Positions 32,846 through 42,227 of a DNA stretch of 64,000 bases are shown here, piece by piece. The notes under the pieces are model-generated. The model was not told the origin of the DNA. It was given only the letters and a program-made list of their open reading frames with translations, and did no database searches. The DNA is taken from the NCBI GenBank assembly GCA_945870325.1, contig CAMBRQ010000008.1:1-64000 (forward strand), in the 5' to 3' direction. This stretch comes from an uncultured Dorea sp. (lineage in GTDB: Bacteria > Bacillota > Clostridia > Lachnospirales > Lachnospiraceae). A program made the position numbers and the translations under genes. Positions within the stretch are counted from its first letter, which is position 1; every line of letters starts with the position of its first letter.

Positions 32846-34972
32846 ATGAAAGAAAAATCCAAACAAACAAGGGGAAAAGGAAGTGGGAGACCAGGCTGGG
32901 TGATCCCTGCGATGACGATGGTATTGATTGTGCTGCTCATTATAGCAGGAGTGTTGCTGTTCTTGCGAATTCGATCAAACGAAGAGAAACCACAGGATGT
33001 TTTGGCTGAATATATGAATCACATTCCAAAGGGCGAATACGAAGAGATGTATGCAATGCTGGATCTGGAAGAGTCGGGGAACATTAATCAGGAGAATTTT
33101 ATCAAGCGTAATTCCGGTATCTATGAAGGAATTGAGATACAGAATATGAGACTCGAGATTCTGGAGGATTCAGAAGGGGAGAAAGATCCGTTACTGGTGA
33201 AGTACCGTACATCCTTTGATACTGTTGCGGGCAATCTTAGTTTCGAATCAGAGGCGCATTTTACAAAAGGGGAGGAAGGATATAAACTTGCGTGGGATGA
33301 CAGCCTGATCTTTCCGGAATTAACTGAGACAGATAAAGTCAGAGTGTCCACGATACAGGCGGAGCGCGGCAGCATCTTAGATCGGAATGACCGTGTTCTT
33401 GCGGGAAAAGGGACGGCGTCGTCCGTAGGAATCGTGCCGGGAAAATTAGAAGATAGAGACGGTGCTATTCAGGCAATCGCCGAATTACTGGAAATGACGC
33501 CGGAGACGATAGAGAACCAATTAGGCGCACAGTGGGTGAATGATGAATCTTTCGTCCCGCTTAAAACAATTCCTAAGGTAAATGAATTGGAAGTTACGGC
33601 ATTAGAGCCGGATGAGACAGTCTTGAAGGAACAAGAGAGGCAGGAGGCTTTGCTTGCGATTCCGGGAGTGATGATCTCGGATGTAGAAGTGAGACAATAT
33701 CCGCTGGGAGAAGCGGCAGCACATCTGGTAGGATATGTGCAGAATGTCACGGCTGAAGACTTGGAAGAGCATGTCGGGGAGGGATATAATGCCAACAGTG
33801 TGATCGGAAGGAGTGGAATCGAAGGGCTCTTCGAGAAAGAATTGAAGGGGACTAACGGATGTGATATCTATATTGAAGATGAGAATGGTGATCGGAAAGC
33901 AGGGCTGGCAAATGTATCTGTCGTGGATGGGGAGAATATAAAACTAACCATTGACGCATCCATCCAGTCTGCATTATATGAACAGTTTCAAACGGATAAG
34001 AGTTGTTCCGTGGCGATGAATCCTTATACCGGAGAAGTGTTAGCGCTGGTGAGTACTCCGTCTTATGATAATAATGAATTCATCATGGGAATGTCAGATG
34101 CGAGATGGACTTCGCTGAATGAGGATGAGCAGAAGCCGCTGTATAATCGTTTCCGTCAGGTATGGTGTCCGGGATCGACATTTAAGCCGATTATTGCGGC
34201 GATTGGACTGAAGTCCGGCGCGATTGATCCTTCAGAAGATTACGGAAGTGAAGGACTCAGTTGGCAGAAGGATGAGTCATGGGGAGATTACCATGTGACG
34301 ACGCTCCATACCTATTCGCCGGTTACATTGGAGAATGCGCTGATCTATTCTGATAATATTTATTTTGCCAAGGCGGCGCTTAAGATTGGCTCTGAAGAAT
34401 TGGAGAATTCCTTGAAGGCTCTGGGATTTGGTGAAGAGATTCCGTTTGACATTAAGATGTCCGTATCTCAGTATTCCAATCAGGAGCATATTGATGCAGA
34501 GGTTCAGTTGGCAGACAGCGGTTACGGTCAGGGCCAGGTGCTGGTGAATCCATTGCATCTGGCGTGCCTGTATACGTCATTTGCCAATCAGGGAAATGTA
34601 ATAAAACCGTATCTTGTGTATCAGGATCAGCCGCAGTCAGAGATATGGCTTGAGGGAGCCATCCCGGAGGATGCTGCGAATACGGTGCTGGAAGGATTGA
34701 AGAAGGTAGTAAATGATCCGAATGGAACGGGATATGCGGCACATAGAGATGATATCGCTTTGGCAGGAAAGACTGGAACTGCTGAGATTAAGGCATCCCA
34801 AGATGATGTGAATGGAACGGAATTAGGTTGGTTTGCAATATTCACAGGGCAGGATGTGGCGAAACCGGTATTGGTTGTGAACATGGTAGAAGATGTGAAG
34901 GACAGAGGCGGCAGTGGATATGTCGTCGGGAAGGATAAAGTGGTGCTGGACGCATATCTGAATGGACAGTAG
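32846..34972 (+). CDS. MecA-type class B penicillin-binding protein
   Basis: A 708-aa transpeptidase that cross-links peptidoglycan. One N-terminal membrane anchor (about residues 19-41) precedes an NTF2-like MecA_N domain (about 45-155), a dimerisation domain (about 165-340) and the transpeptidase domain. Active-site motifs are STFK in PGSTFKPI (Ser at about 444), SDN in YSDNIYF (about 501) and KTGTAE (about 642). The MecA_N domain is shared with low-affinity resistance PBPs such as PBP2a, so reduced beta-lactam binding is likely but unproven. It is co-transcribed with a lipoprotein under BlaI boxes and lies convergent to blaR1-blaI. Confidence 0.9.
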   Translation: MKEKSKQTRGKGSGRPGWVIPAMTMVLIVLLIIAGVLLFLRIRSNEEKPQDVLAEYMNHIPKGEYEEMYAMLDLEESGNINQENFIKRNSGIYEGIEIQNMRLEILEDSEGEKDPLLVKYRTSFDTVAGNLSFESEAHFTKGEEGYKLAWDDSLIFPELTETDKVRVSTIQAERGSILDRNDRVLAGKGTASSVGIVPGKLEDRDGAIQAIAELLEMTPETIENQLGAQWVNDESFVPLKTIPKVNELEVTALEPDETVLKEQERQEALLAIPGVMISDVEVRQYPLGEAAAHLVGYVQNVTAEDLEEHVGEGYNANSVIGRSGIEGLFEKELKGTNGCDIYIEDENGDRKAGLANVSVVDGENIKLTIDASIQSALYEQFQTDKSCSVAMNPYTGEVLALVSTPSYDNNEFIMGMSDARWTSLNEDEQKPLYNRFRQVWCPGSTFKPIIAAIGLKSGAIDPSEDYGSEGLSWQKDESWGDYHVTTLHTYSPVTLENALIYSDNIYFAKAALKIGSEELENSLKALGFGEEIPFDIKMSVSQYSNQEHIDAEVQLADSGYGQGQVLVNPLHLACLYTSFANQGNVIKPYLVYQDQPQSEIWLEGAIPEDAANTVLEGLKKVVNDPNGTGYAAHRDDIALAGKTGTAEIKASQDDVNGTELGWFAIFTGQDVAKPVLVVNMVEDVKDRGGSGYVVGKDKVVLDAYLNGQ

Positions 34973-34981
34973 AAAGGATTA

Positions 34982-35020
34982 ATGCCCTGCCATAGTCTTT
35001 TGGAGGCTGCGGCAGGGCAT
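34982..35020. terminator. Bidirectional terminator after the PBP gene
   Basis: ATGCCCTGCC pairs with GGCAGGGCAT over 10 bp between convergent transcripts. Confidence 0.8.
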
Positions 35021-35028
35021 CAGACTGT

Positions 35029-35307
35029 TTATTGATTCGAATGGAAGGATTTCCATATTTTCAGAAGTTCTTCCGGTGTTCCATCTGGGTTGGCCGCTAC
35101 GATGTCATAGAATTCCCGCAGTTTTTCGGGAGTTTCTTCCAATTCATCTGCGGTATCTTCCAGGTTCTTTCCCTTAAGGAACTTTTTCTGAATCTGAGCA
35201 ATCAGAGTAGATGCGATGCCATCATTCCAACCCTCTTCCCAACCCTCTTCCCTGCTTGTTCGACGAATTTCCTGTACATCATATGCTTCAAAACTATCGA
35301 ATAACAT
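35029..35307 (-). CDS. Rpn-family C-terminal-like small protein
   Basis: A 92-aa acidic helical protein: RRTSREEGWEEGWNDGIAS, then LIAQIQKKFLKGKNLEDTADELEETPEKLREFYDIV (described in parts). This matches the tail of Rpn/transposase-like nucleases, where E-G-(W/R/K)-x-x-G repeats precede an uncoiling helix pair; the nuclease domain is missing. AAGGAGA places ATG 35307, which overlaps the last codons of blaR1. It is therefore either co-translated with blaR1-blaI or a domain remnant captured by the operon. Confidence 0.55.
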   Translation of the reverse strand: MLFDSFEAYDVQEIRRTSREEGWEEGWNDGIASTLIAQIQKKFLKGKNLEDTADELEETPEKLREFYDIVAANPDGTPEELLKIWKSFHSNQ

Positions 35308-37138
35308 AGGAAATCTCCTTTTCCTGCCACATCCCAAGATCTGACAACACACTAAGCGCAATATCCGCAGCATTCTTTCCGGTAGCATTCTCATCAGCCT
35401 GGATATTGACGGCAAAGAAACAAGTGTGTTCATTAGATTCAACCAATCCCACAAACCACCCATTGACATTCTTCCCATCAACCATTCCAGTTCCGGTTTT
35501 GCCGTACAAGGAAGCATCGGCAGAAGAAGAAAGGTACAGGGCATCTTTAACAGCATCAATATGATCCTGTCTGAATCCCAATTCATTGTTGTACAGTCCT
35601 TTAAGCAACTCAACCTGCTCTGCCGGAGAGATCTTCAAAGAGGATTCCATCCAGTACGAGGAAAGTTCGCCGCTGGTGTCCCGATTACCATAGTTAATAT
35701 CTTTGAAAAATTCCTGAACTGCCAAGGCGCCGGCCTGCTGGTCAATTGTCTGAAAGTACCAGTTCGCAGAGTTTTTCATTGCTGAATCTAAAGTCTGATC
35801 TGTGTTCCAGGCATCAAACGGATATGAAGTTCCGTTCCATTCTATCTTAGAGTGTTCGGGAGTAATGATACCGGATTCCAGACCAAGCAGAGCATCATAG
35901 ATTTTGTAAGTGGAGTCCGGGGATATGCGTTTTGTCGCCATAACTTCATTGTATAGTTGCCAGTGATCGGCAGCACTGTCGTATAATACGAAACTTCCCT
36001 GATAACCTTTGAAGTAAGAATCCAGATCCAGGGAAGAGACGGTGCCGGAGTCTGGCCGGAACTTGCTGGTATCAGATGAGGAGGCATTTGCTGACAGGAA
36101 AGGCAGGAAACCAAGGAGAAGAACTATGATCAGGCAGTAAACAATCAATCCCTTCATCCTTTTGGAGAATGTCAACGGCTGGTAGGAAGCGATATTCAGG
36201 ATGCGTCTTTTCATCTGTTTCATGTCCCCTCCCAGTCCAGAGGCGAAGTGGAATGGAGAACGGGAAAGTGTCTCTGCAAAGTGAATGAGTGTATTGCCGT
36301 AATCAATGTGATCACATTCATCAAGCATTGCCAGTACGGAGGAGTCACAGGCAATCTCCCGGTCATTTCGCATCTCCTTTATAGCATACCAGATCAATGG
36401 GTTGAACCAGTATATGATTCCTGCAAGATTGGTTATCGCATTTGCAAGTGAATCATGATGTTTATAGTGCTGTAGTTCATGGAGAAGCATATACCGCAGA
36501 TCTTTCTTCTGATAATCCGTGCCGAGATCTGAGATCAGATGGATTGGAAGATAGATGCGAGGCTTGAATATGCCGGTCATAATGGGCGTTTTTATGAATG
36601 CGGTGCTGTATATAGGAATATCTTTGGTGATTTCCATCTCCAGGCAGCAGGATTCAAACAGATTGCGGACATCTTCGCTCTGAAGCGGTAAAGCGGATTG
36701 GCTGATGCGATGAAACTGCATTAGAGACCTAAGTGTCAGCAACAGCATAATCAGCATACCGCCACACCATATGGTCAGAAGCAGATATCCCAATATGGAG
36801 GGAGTTCTGCCACTGACAGAGATCGCAAAATCATTCATCCAGTTCGCAGCAGTAGTCTGAGGAGCGATATTGACCGTCTGCTCGGTCGCAATGAATGAGT
36901 CAGAAGAGTACGCTTTCCAATACGTGATTTTGCCGACCCATGAGATTAATTGTGCCAATTCGGGAAGGTGTAACGGTATGAATGGAACTGCAAGCAAGAA
37001 AAGCGGCAGATACCATAAGTTATATTGGATTCTCCCGGATAAATGGTTCTTAAGCACTCTTTTGACTACTAGAATCATGCAGATAAAGAGAGCAATCAGT
37101 ATATTGCAATAGAGAAAATGAATGAAGAATTGCACCAT
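35294..37138 (-). CDS. blaR1: BlaR1/MecR1-type beta-lactam sensor
   Basis: A 614-aa signal transducer. The N-terminal half has four membrane helices and an M56 zinc-protease domain with HELQHYKHHD (zinc site at about residue 220) and CDSSVL. The C-terminal, extracellular half is a class D-type penicillin-binding sensor: STYK in PDSTYKIY (about 409), YGN (about 482) and KTGTG (about 546). Acylation by a beta-lactam is expected to activate the protease, leading to loss of BlaI. I start at ATG 37138 (AGGAGGGA upstream), one base after the blaI stop. A longer frame would run into blaI. Confidence 0.92.
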   Translation of the reverse strand: MVQFFIHFLYCNILIALFICMILVVKRVLKNHLSGRIQYNLWYLPLFLLAVPFIPLHLPELAQLISWVGKITYWKAYSSDSFIATEQTVNIAPQTTAANWMNDFAISVSGRTPSILGYLLLTIWCGGMLIMLLLTLRSLMQFHRISQSALPLQSEDVRNLFESCCLEMEITKDIPIYSTAFIKTPIMTGIFKPRIYLPIHLISDLGTDYQKKDLRYMLLHELQHYKHHDSLANAITNLAGIIYWFNPLIWYAIKEMRNDREIACDSSVLAMLDECDHIDYGNTLIHFAETLSRSPFHFASGLGGDMKQMKRRILNIASYQPLTFSKRMKGLIVYCLIIVLLLGFLPFLSANASSSDTSKFRPDSGTVSSLDLDSYFKGYQGSFVLYDSAADHWQLYNEVMATKRISPDSTYKIYDALLGLESGIITPEHSKIEWNGTSYPFDAWNTDQTLDSAMKNSANWYFQTIDQQAGALAVQEFFKDINYGNRDTSGELSSYWMESSLKISPAEQVELLKGLYNNELGFRQDHIDAVKDALYLSSSADASLYGKTGTGMVDGKNVNGWFVGLVESNEHTCFFAVNIQADENATGKNAADIALSVLSDLGMWQEKEISYVIR

Positions 37139-37139
37139 A

Positions 37140-37520
37140 TCAATCCCTCCTGGCCTTGCCGGAAAGAAGACTGCGAAGAGAGTCAATATCTGACTCAGAC
37201 AAACGGTCATTCTCAAGATAGGCAGAAAGCATAGCAGTAATATCTCCATTATAATAGCGCTTCAGAAAAGAAGAACTCTCTTGACGGACATATTCGTCTT
37301 CTTTGACTAATGGTGTGTAGACGAAGACGCGGCTTTGCTTCTCGTAGGTAAGGGCGCCCTTTGTGACCAGACGCTTCAGCATGGTCTGGATGGTCTTAGG
37401 GTTCCAGGAGGTTGTACGGGTTAGGCGCTCCGTGACTTCATTCGTGTTGATGGGAGCGTATTTCCATATAATCTTCATTACTTCGTATTCGCCTTCTGAT
37501 ATCTGGGGCAGTTTATGCAT
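37140..37520 (-). CDS. blaI: BlaI/MecI family repressor
   Basis: A 126-aa winged-helix repressor. ISEGEYEVMKIIWKYAPINTNEV, NPKTIQTMLKRLVTKGAL and YEKQSRVFVYTPLV are the conserved BlaI segments, and the C-terminal dimerisation helices contain SFLKRYYNGDITAML, a region cleaved in response to BlaR1 in relatives. Its own promoter carries a TTACA-type dyad, and the same dyad stands before the PBP operon, which makes it the likely repressor of both. Confidence 0.93.
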   Translation of the reverse strand: MHKLPQISEGEYEVMKIIWKYAPINTNEVTERLTRTTSWNPKTIQTMLKRLVTKGALTYEKQSRVFVYTPLVKEDEYVRQESSSFLKRYYNGDITAMLSAYLENDRLSESDIDSLRSLLSGKARRD

Positions 37521-37543
37521 AATGGGTTCCTCCGGAATAAAAT

Positions 37544-37592
37544 CTTACAAGTGTAATAAAAATATTATACCTATTTGAGGGAGGAATGTCAA
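37544..37592 (-). promoter_or_regulatory. blaI promoter and operator
   Basis: Minus strand: TTGACA (37592-37587), a 17-base spacer and TATAAT (37569-37564), with the dyad CTTACAAGTGTAA (37544-37556) over the transcription start. Confidence 0.8.
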
Positions 37593-37752
37593 CGAAGTCT
37601 ATAGATGAGGTGTTCGGGAAGGAGGAGCGGGGGCATGCAGCATTTGGTATGAAGGGGAGTATTGATTCTGGTGTCAGCGGTATCCGGTATTGCACCTTTC
37701 TCCAGGAATATGATATAGTAAATGCTGACTATATAGAATGAGGTGAAGAGAG

Positions 37753-39072
37753 ATGAGTATTTTAAATGTTGAACATCTGACACATGGTTTTGGGGATCGT
37801 GCGATATTCGATGATGTTTCTTTTCGTCTTTTAAAAGGTGAGCATATCGGTCTGGTCGGTGCCAACGGAGAAGGAAAGTCTACTTTTTTCAATATTGTAA
37901 CGGGAAAATTAATCCCGGATGAAGGAAAGGTGGAATGGGCGAAGAAGGTGAGGGCTGGTTATCTGGATCAGCACACAGTCCTTGAGCCGGGGATGACGAT
38001 CCGTGACGTGTTGAAATCAGCGTTTTCCTATCTGTTTGAGTTAGAAGAAAAGATGAATCAGATCTGTGATTCGCTAGGGGATGCAGACCCGGATGCGATG
38101 GAAGAGATGATGGAGGAGTTGGGTTCGATTCAGGATACGCTGATGATGCATGATTTCTACATCATAGATTCTAAGATAGAAGAGGTTGCACGTGCGCTGG
38201 GGCTTCTGGAACTAGGGCTTGATCAGGATGTTACGGAACTGAGTGGAGGTCAGCGGACGAAGATTCTGTTGGGCAAACTTCTCTTAGAGAAGCCGGATAT
38301 TCTGCTGTTGGATGAGCCGACGAACTATCTGGATGAGGAGCATATTGCATGGCTTAAGAGATATCTTCAGGAATATGAGAATGCATTCATCCTTATTTCT
38401 CATGATATTCCCTTCTTAAATGAAGTTGTGAACATTATCTATCATATGGAGAACCAGGAACTGAACCGCTATGTGGGTGACTATGATCATTTCCAGGAAG
38501 TTTATGCAGTAAAGAAGGCACAGTTGGAGGCTGCTTATAAGCGTCAGCAGCAGGAGATTAAGGAACTGAAAGACTTTGTGGCGCGTAATAAAGCCAGGGT
38601 CTCTACCCGTAATATGGCAATGTCCCGTCAGAAGAAACTGGATAAGATGGATGTGATTGAACTGGCAGCCGAACGTCCGAAGCCGGAATTCAACTTTAAG
38701 GTGGGAAGAACGCCTGGAAAATACATATTTGAAACAAAGGATATGGTGATAGGATATTACATAACCGAACCTTCGCCTGTTCGCCACCACTTAGGACTCG
38801 CACCTGACTCTCGATATGCTTCGTTGTAAGACCGCATTTGGCAAGAGCGGAACGCACTTCATACTGGGTAAATGACGGGAATTCCCCCCAGATCTCTTCG
38901 ATGCAGGTAGTCTTATCTGGATGTAGATGCCAAGGATGAACTGAAACGTGCGTTGCTGGAATATAGAGGAGGTGTGCTTCTTATCTGCCATGAACCGGAG
39001 TTCTACAGAGATGTCGTGTCAGAGGTGTGGGATTGCAGCAGATGGACGACGATGAATCCGGACTTGTTGTAG
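37753..39072 (+). pseudogene. ABC-F ATPase gene scrambled in its second domain
   Basis: The first 335 residues are a normal ABC-F protein: GANGEGKSTFF, TELSGGQRTKILLGKLLL, LLLDEPTNYLDEEH and the inter-domain linker. After DMVIGY the reading frame runs into foreign sequence and stops at 38829. The minus strand of 38758-38920 encodes IEEIWGEFPSFTQYEVRS and HIESQVRVLSGGEQAKVRL, exactly the middle of the second ATPase domain, so that piece is inverted in place. The plus strand then resumes with DVDAKDELKRALLEYRGG and CHEPEFYRDVV to 39072. The second Walker A and Walker B regions are lost. ABC-F proteins act on ribosomes (often antibiotic resistance); this one is probably dead or a half-size protein. 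Confidence 0.85.
38758..38920 (-). other. Inverted segment inside the ABC-F gene
   Basis: Translating the minus strand gives the signature region of ABC-F domain 2, including LSGGEQAKVRL, whereas both flanks read correctly on the plus strand. This defines a micro-inversion of about 165 bp accompanied by deletion of about 50 and about 18 codons at its ends. Confidence 0.8.
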
Positions 39073-39174
39073 GGGAAGATGTCTGGTGAATAGCGATTTA
39101 TTATCGGTATCTATATTGGAGGAACAATGTTATAATACGATTATGAAATAATATATGTTCGGGAGGTAGCGAGA

Positions 39175-41706
39175 ATGAGAAAAATAAAAGAACGGACATT
39201 ATCAGGGACAAGGAATCCTAACCCGGCAGAATATGAGCAGGCGCACCGCCTGTTAGCCCGCAGGGCTGCCGCTGAAGGAATCGTCCTTCTTAAGAATGAA
39301 AAGCAGATACTTCCATTGGAAAAAGGAAGCAAGATAGCCCTCTTTGGAGCAGGCGCCGGCAGGACGATCAAAGGTGGTACGGGTTCCGGTGATGTGAATG
39401 AAAGGGATAGTGTATCTATCTATGATGGACTGGTGAATGCCGGATATCAGATTACGAATCCAAAGTGGGTACAAGTTTACGAAGAGATGTATACCAGTGC
39501 CAGATGTGCATGGAGGGATGAGATTCTTAACAATGTAAAGAATGGATCAATGCCGTTTTTCGACGTGTACTCTACAACACCGTTTTATCTGCCGACAGGT
39601 CCGAAAGCGGAGTCTTCAGAGGCTGATACGGCAATCTATGTGATCAGCCGTATTGCAGGAGAGGGCAGTGACCGTTTTAATCAGGAGGGCGATTATCTTC
39701 TAACAGAAGAAGAGAGAGTCATGTTAAAAGATATCTGCACCGATTATAAGAAGGTAATTATTGCGGTCAATACGGGTGGCTTGATCGACCTTTCTTTTCT
39801 GGATGAGTATTCTAATATCTATGCAGTGCTTCAGATTGTACAGCCGGGTATGGAAGGAGGCAACGCATTTGCGGATATTATTAGCGGGGCATCTGTGCCA
39901 AGTGGAAAACTGGCGGACAGTTGGGCATACCGCTATGAAGATTACCCGAGTGCAGCGACATTCTCCCATAATAATGGAAATGTGAATGAAGAATATTATG
40001 AGGAAGGTATCTATGTGGGATACCGCTACTTTGATTCTTTTGATGTACCGGTGCGCTATAGTTTTGGATATGGAATGTCTTATACGGATTTTATGGTGGA
40101 AACTTTGGACGTGTGCGTAAGGGAAGAGGAACACGAAAAACAAGAGTCTGTTATGCCGGAAGTTATAATCACAGCGAAAGTTACGAATACAGGGGCGGTA
40201 TACTCCGGTAAGGAAGTGGTACAAGTCTATGTATCTGCACCGGAAGGAAAGTTAGAAAAGGAATACCGCAGGCTCTGTGGATTCGCTAAGACAAAAGAAC
40301 TTGCGCCAGGAGAAAGCCAGGAGGTAGAGATCTCTTTCGCGGTTGATCAGATGGCGTCCTATGATGAGGAAGAGGGAGAATGGATTCTGGAGCCTGGATA
40401 TTACGGAATCTGGGTTGGAACGTCCCTGAATCAAAGTGAATTAAAGGCAAGGCTTTCCCTTAAGCAGGAGAAGGTGCTTACAAAAGTAGATCATATCTGT
40501 CCGCTGCAGGCAGAGTTGAATGAGTTGAAGTTTGCAGAAGCGAAACGAAGCTCTCGTTACAATGAATGGGTAGAGGCGGGAGAGCGGCAAGGGCTTCCTG
40601 TGATTGCGTTAGATCTGACAGGAGTTACAACACAGGTTATCGATTATTCAGATGTGCCGGAGAACGAAGAAGACGAAGCAGTACAGTTAGTAAAACAACT
40701 CGATGTTGAACAGTTCATCCAGTTAGCCACCGGAGATCCGGGAAAAGGACAGGGAAGCAATCTTGGCTCCGCAGGAATCTCTGTTCCGGGCTCTGCAGGA
40801 GAGACCAGTTCCTGTGCGGCATCTGAAGGAATTGCCAGCATCGTGCTTGCAGATGGTCCGGCAGGACTTCGGCTGAATCAATCCTATCATGTGAAAGATG
40901 GGAAGATTGTAGCGCCGCCATTTGAAGCCAGCCTGGAGCATGGATTCTTCTGTCCGGATCTTAAGCAGGAAGGAGATATCTATTATCAGTACTGTACGGC
41001 GATTCCTGTCGGTACGCTGCTTGCACAGACCTGGGATGTAGAGTTGATTGAAGAGATCGGAAGAATGATCGGGGATGAGATGCAGCGTTTTGGCGTTGAT
41101 CTGTGGCTTGCGCCGGGCATGAATATTCATAGGAATCCTCTTTGCGGAAGAAACTTTGAATATTATTCCGAAGATCCGCTGATTAGTGGCAAGATTGCTG
41201 CGGCTATGACATTGGGAGTTCAAAGCGTGGCCGGATGTGGCACGACGATTAAGCATTTTGCATGTAATAATCAGGAAGATAACCGGATAGGATCGAATGG
41301 CATTATCTCAGAGCGGGCATTGCGAGAAATCTATCTGAAGGGATTCGAAATTGCGGTGAAGGAATCACATCCGATGTCAATTATGACCAGTTATAATCTG
41401 ATCAATGGAGTCCATGCGGCGAATAATTATGATATCTGTACCAAGGCGGCAAGGAAGGAATGGGGATTCGATGGCGTGATCATGACAGACTGGACGACGA
41501 CAGAGCAGGGACCTGACTGTACCGCAGCAGGATGTATGCGCGCGGGGAATGACCTGGTAATGCCGGGACAGTTCTCTGATCACGAGAATATCCGGAAAGA
41601 ATTGGCGGAAGGAACGCTTACGGAGAAAGAACTGCGGGATTGTATTGTCAGACTGGTGCGGGTGATTCTGCGGTCAGGGCAGTATGAACTGCCAGCGCAT
41701 CCGTAG
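39175..41706 (+). CDS. GH3 beta-glucosidase-type enzyme with reversed domain order
   Basis: An 843-aa intracellular glycoside hydrolase family 3 protein without a signal peptide. The usual order is reversed. The alpha/beta sandwich domain comes first (ARRAAAEGIVLLKNE, GAGAGRTIKGGTGSGDVNE), then a fibronectin III-like domain (about 320-420), then the TIM-barrel catalytic domain (KHFACNNQEDNR; GFDGVIMTDWTTT, with Asp at about 774 as likely nucleophile). This circular arrangement is known in Firmicutes beta-glucosidases and N-acetylhexosaminidases of GH3. A TATAAT at about 39130 and GGGAGG before ATG support expression. It stands alone, so the sugar is unknown. Confidence 0.88.
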   Translation: MRKIKERTLSGTRNPNPAEYEQAHRLLARRAAAEGIVLLKNEKQILPLEKGSKIALFGAGAGRTIKGGTGSGDVNERDSVSIYDGLVNAGYQITNPKWVQVYEEMYTSARCAWRDEILNNVKNGSMPFFDVYSTTPFYLPTGPKAESSEADTAIYVISRIAGEGSDRFNQEGDYLLTEEERVMLKDICTDYKKVIIAVNTGGLIDLSFLDEYSNIYAVLQIVQPGMEGGNAFADIISGASVPSGKLADSWAYRYEDYPSAATFSHNNGNVNEEYYEEGIYVGYRYFDSFDVPVRYSFGYGMSYTDFMVETLDVCVREEEHEKQESVMPEVIITAKVTNTGAVYSGKEVVQVYVSAPEGKLEKEYRRLCGFAKTKELAPGESQEVEISFAVDQMASYDEEEGEWILEPGYYGIWVGTSLNQSELKARLSLKQEKVLTKVDHICPLQAELNELKFAEAKRSSRYNEWVEAGERQGLPVIALDLTGVTTQVIDYSDVPENEEDEAVQLVKQLDVEQFIQLATGDPGKGQGSNLGSAGISVPGSAGETSSCAASEGIASIVLADGPAGLRLNQSYHVKDGKIVAPPFEASLEHGFFCPDLKQEGDIYYQYCTAIPVGTLLAQTWDVELIEEIGRMIGDEMQRFGVDLWLAPGMNIHRNPLCGRNFEYYSEDPLISGKIAAAMTLGVQSVAGCGTTIKHFACNNQEDNRIGSNGIISERALREIYLKGFEIAVKESHPMSIMTSYNLINGVHAANNYDICTKAARKEWGFDGVIMTDWTTTEQGPDCTAAGCMRAGNDLVMPGQFSDHENIRKELAEGTLTEKELRDCIVRLVRVILRSGQYELPAHP

Positions 41707-41730
41707 AGAACTGCTGGCGGCAGTTTTTAT
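41687..41730 (+). terminator. Terminator of the GH3 gene
   Basis: AACTGCCAGC (overlapping the last GH3 codons) pairs with GCTGG...CAGTT, followed by TTTTTAT. Confidence 0.6.
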
Positions 41731-42114
41731 CTGGAGGAAGAGGGCGCAAGACGAGAGGTTGTATCAGAAGATATCGGCTATGTATTGTCTGCGCCAACCG
41801 TACCGGAATTCCTTACAGGGAGGGAATTGGGATTGAAAGTATTCGCCAATGTACTGTCCGGAATAGGGGAGGTCATAAAGGCATTTTTGGGGAAATTACT
41901 GTATTTTTTGATTATGATTGTAGGCGCTTCTTTTTTGTGCCGGTCTGTGGTACCTCAGGTGGATGCGAATGAGTTGTTCCTTCTTCTGCTGATTGTGGCT
42001 TATGGACCTCCGCTTTTTGGGATGTGTGGTGTATTGTGTTGTGGCGTGTGTGCTGATCTATCGGCTGGCACCGAAGACATTCAATATTCGACAGAGATTT
42101 TGAGCAGTTGTTAA
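41731..42114 (+). pseudogene. Debris of an ABC exporter (ATPase piece joined to permease piece)
   Basis: The frame reads EDIGYVLSAPTVPEFLTGREL, the Q-loop region of an ABC exporter ATPase, and then passes directly into hydrophobic permease-like sequence (LLYFLIMIVGASFLC, ANELFLLLLIVAYGPPLFG). Walker motifs and the rest of both genes are missing. The long open stretch is probably a deletion fusion, not a working protein. Confidence 0.55.
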
Positions 42115-42227
42115 TTTTATTGAAAATAAGTTAACAACTCGTCAATTGTCCCCAAGCGTCATATCTGCTATTTTTATATTAAGCAAAGACCAATGCGTGA
42201 TTAAAACAGCGATTGGAGGATGGGATA

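Noticed and set aside
35308-35613. Upstream extension of the small Rpn-tail gene on the minus strand
   Set aside because: This part lies wholly inside blaR1 in another frame. The ribosome site and family similarity place the start at 35307.
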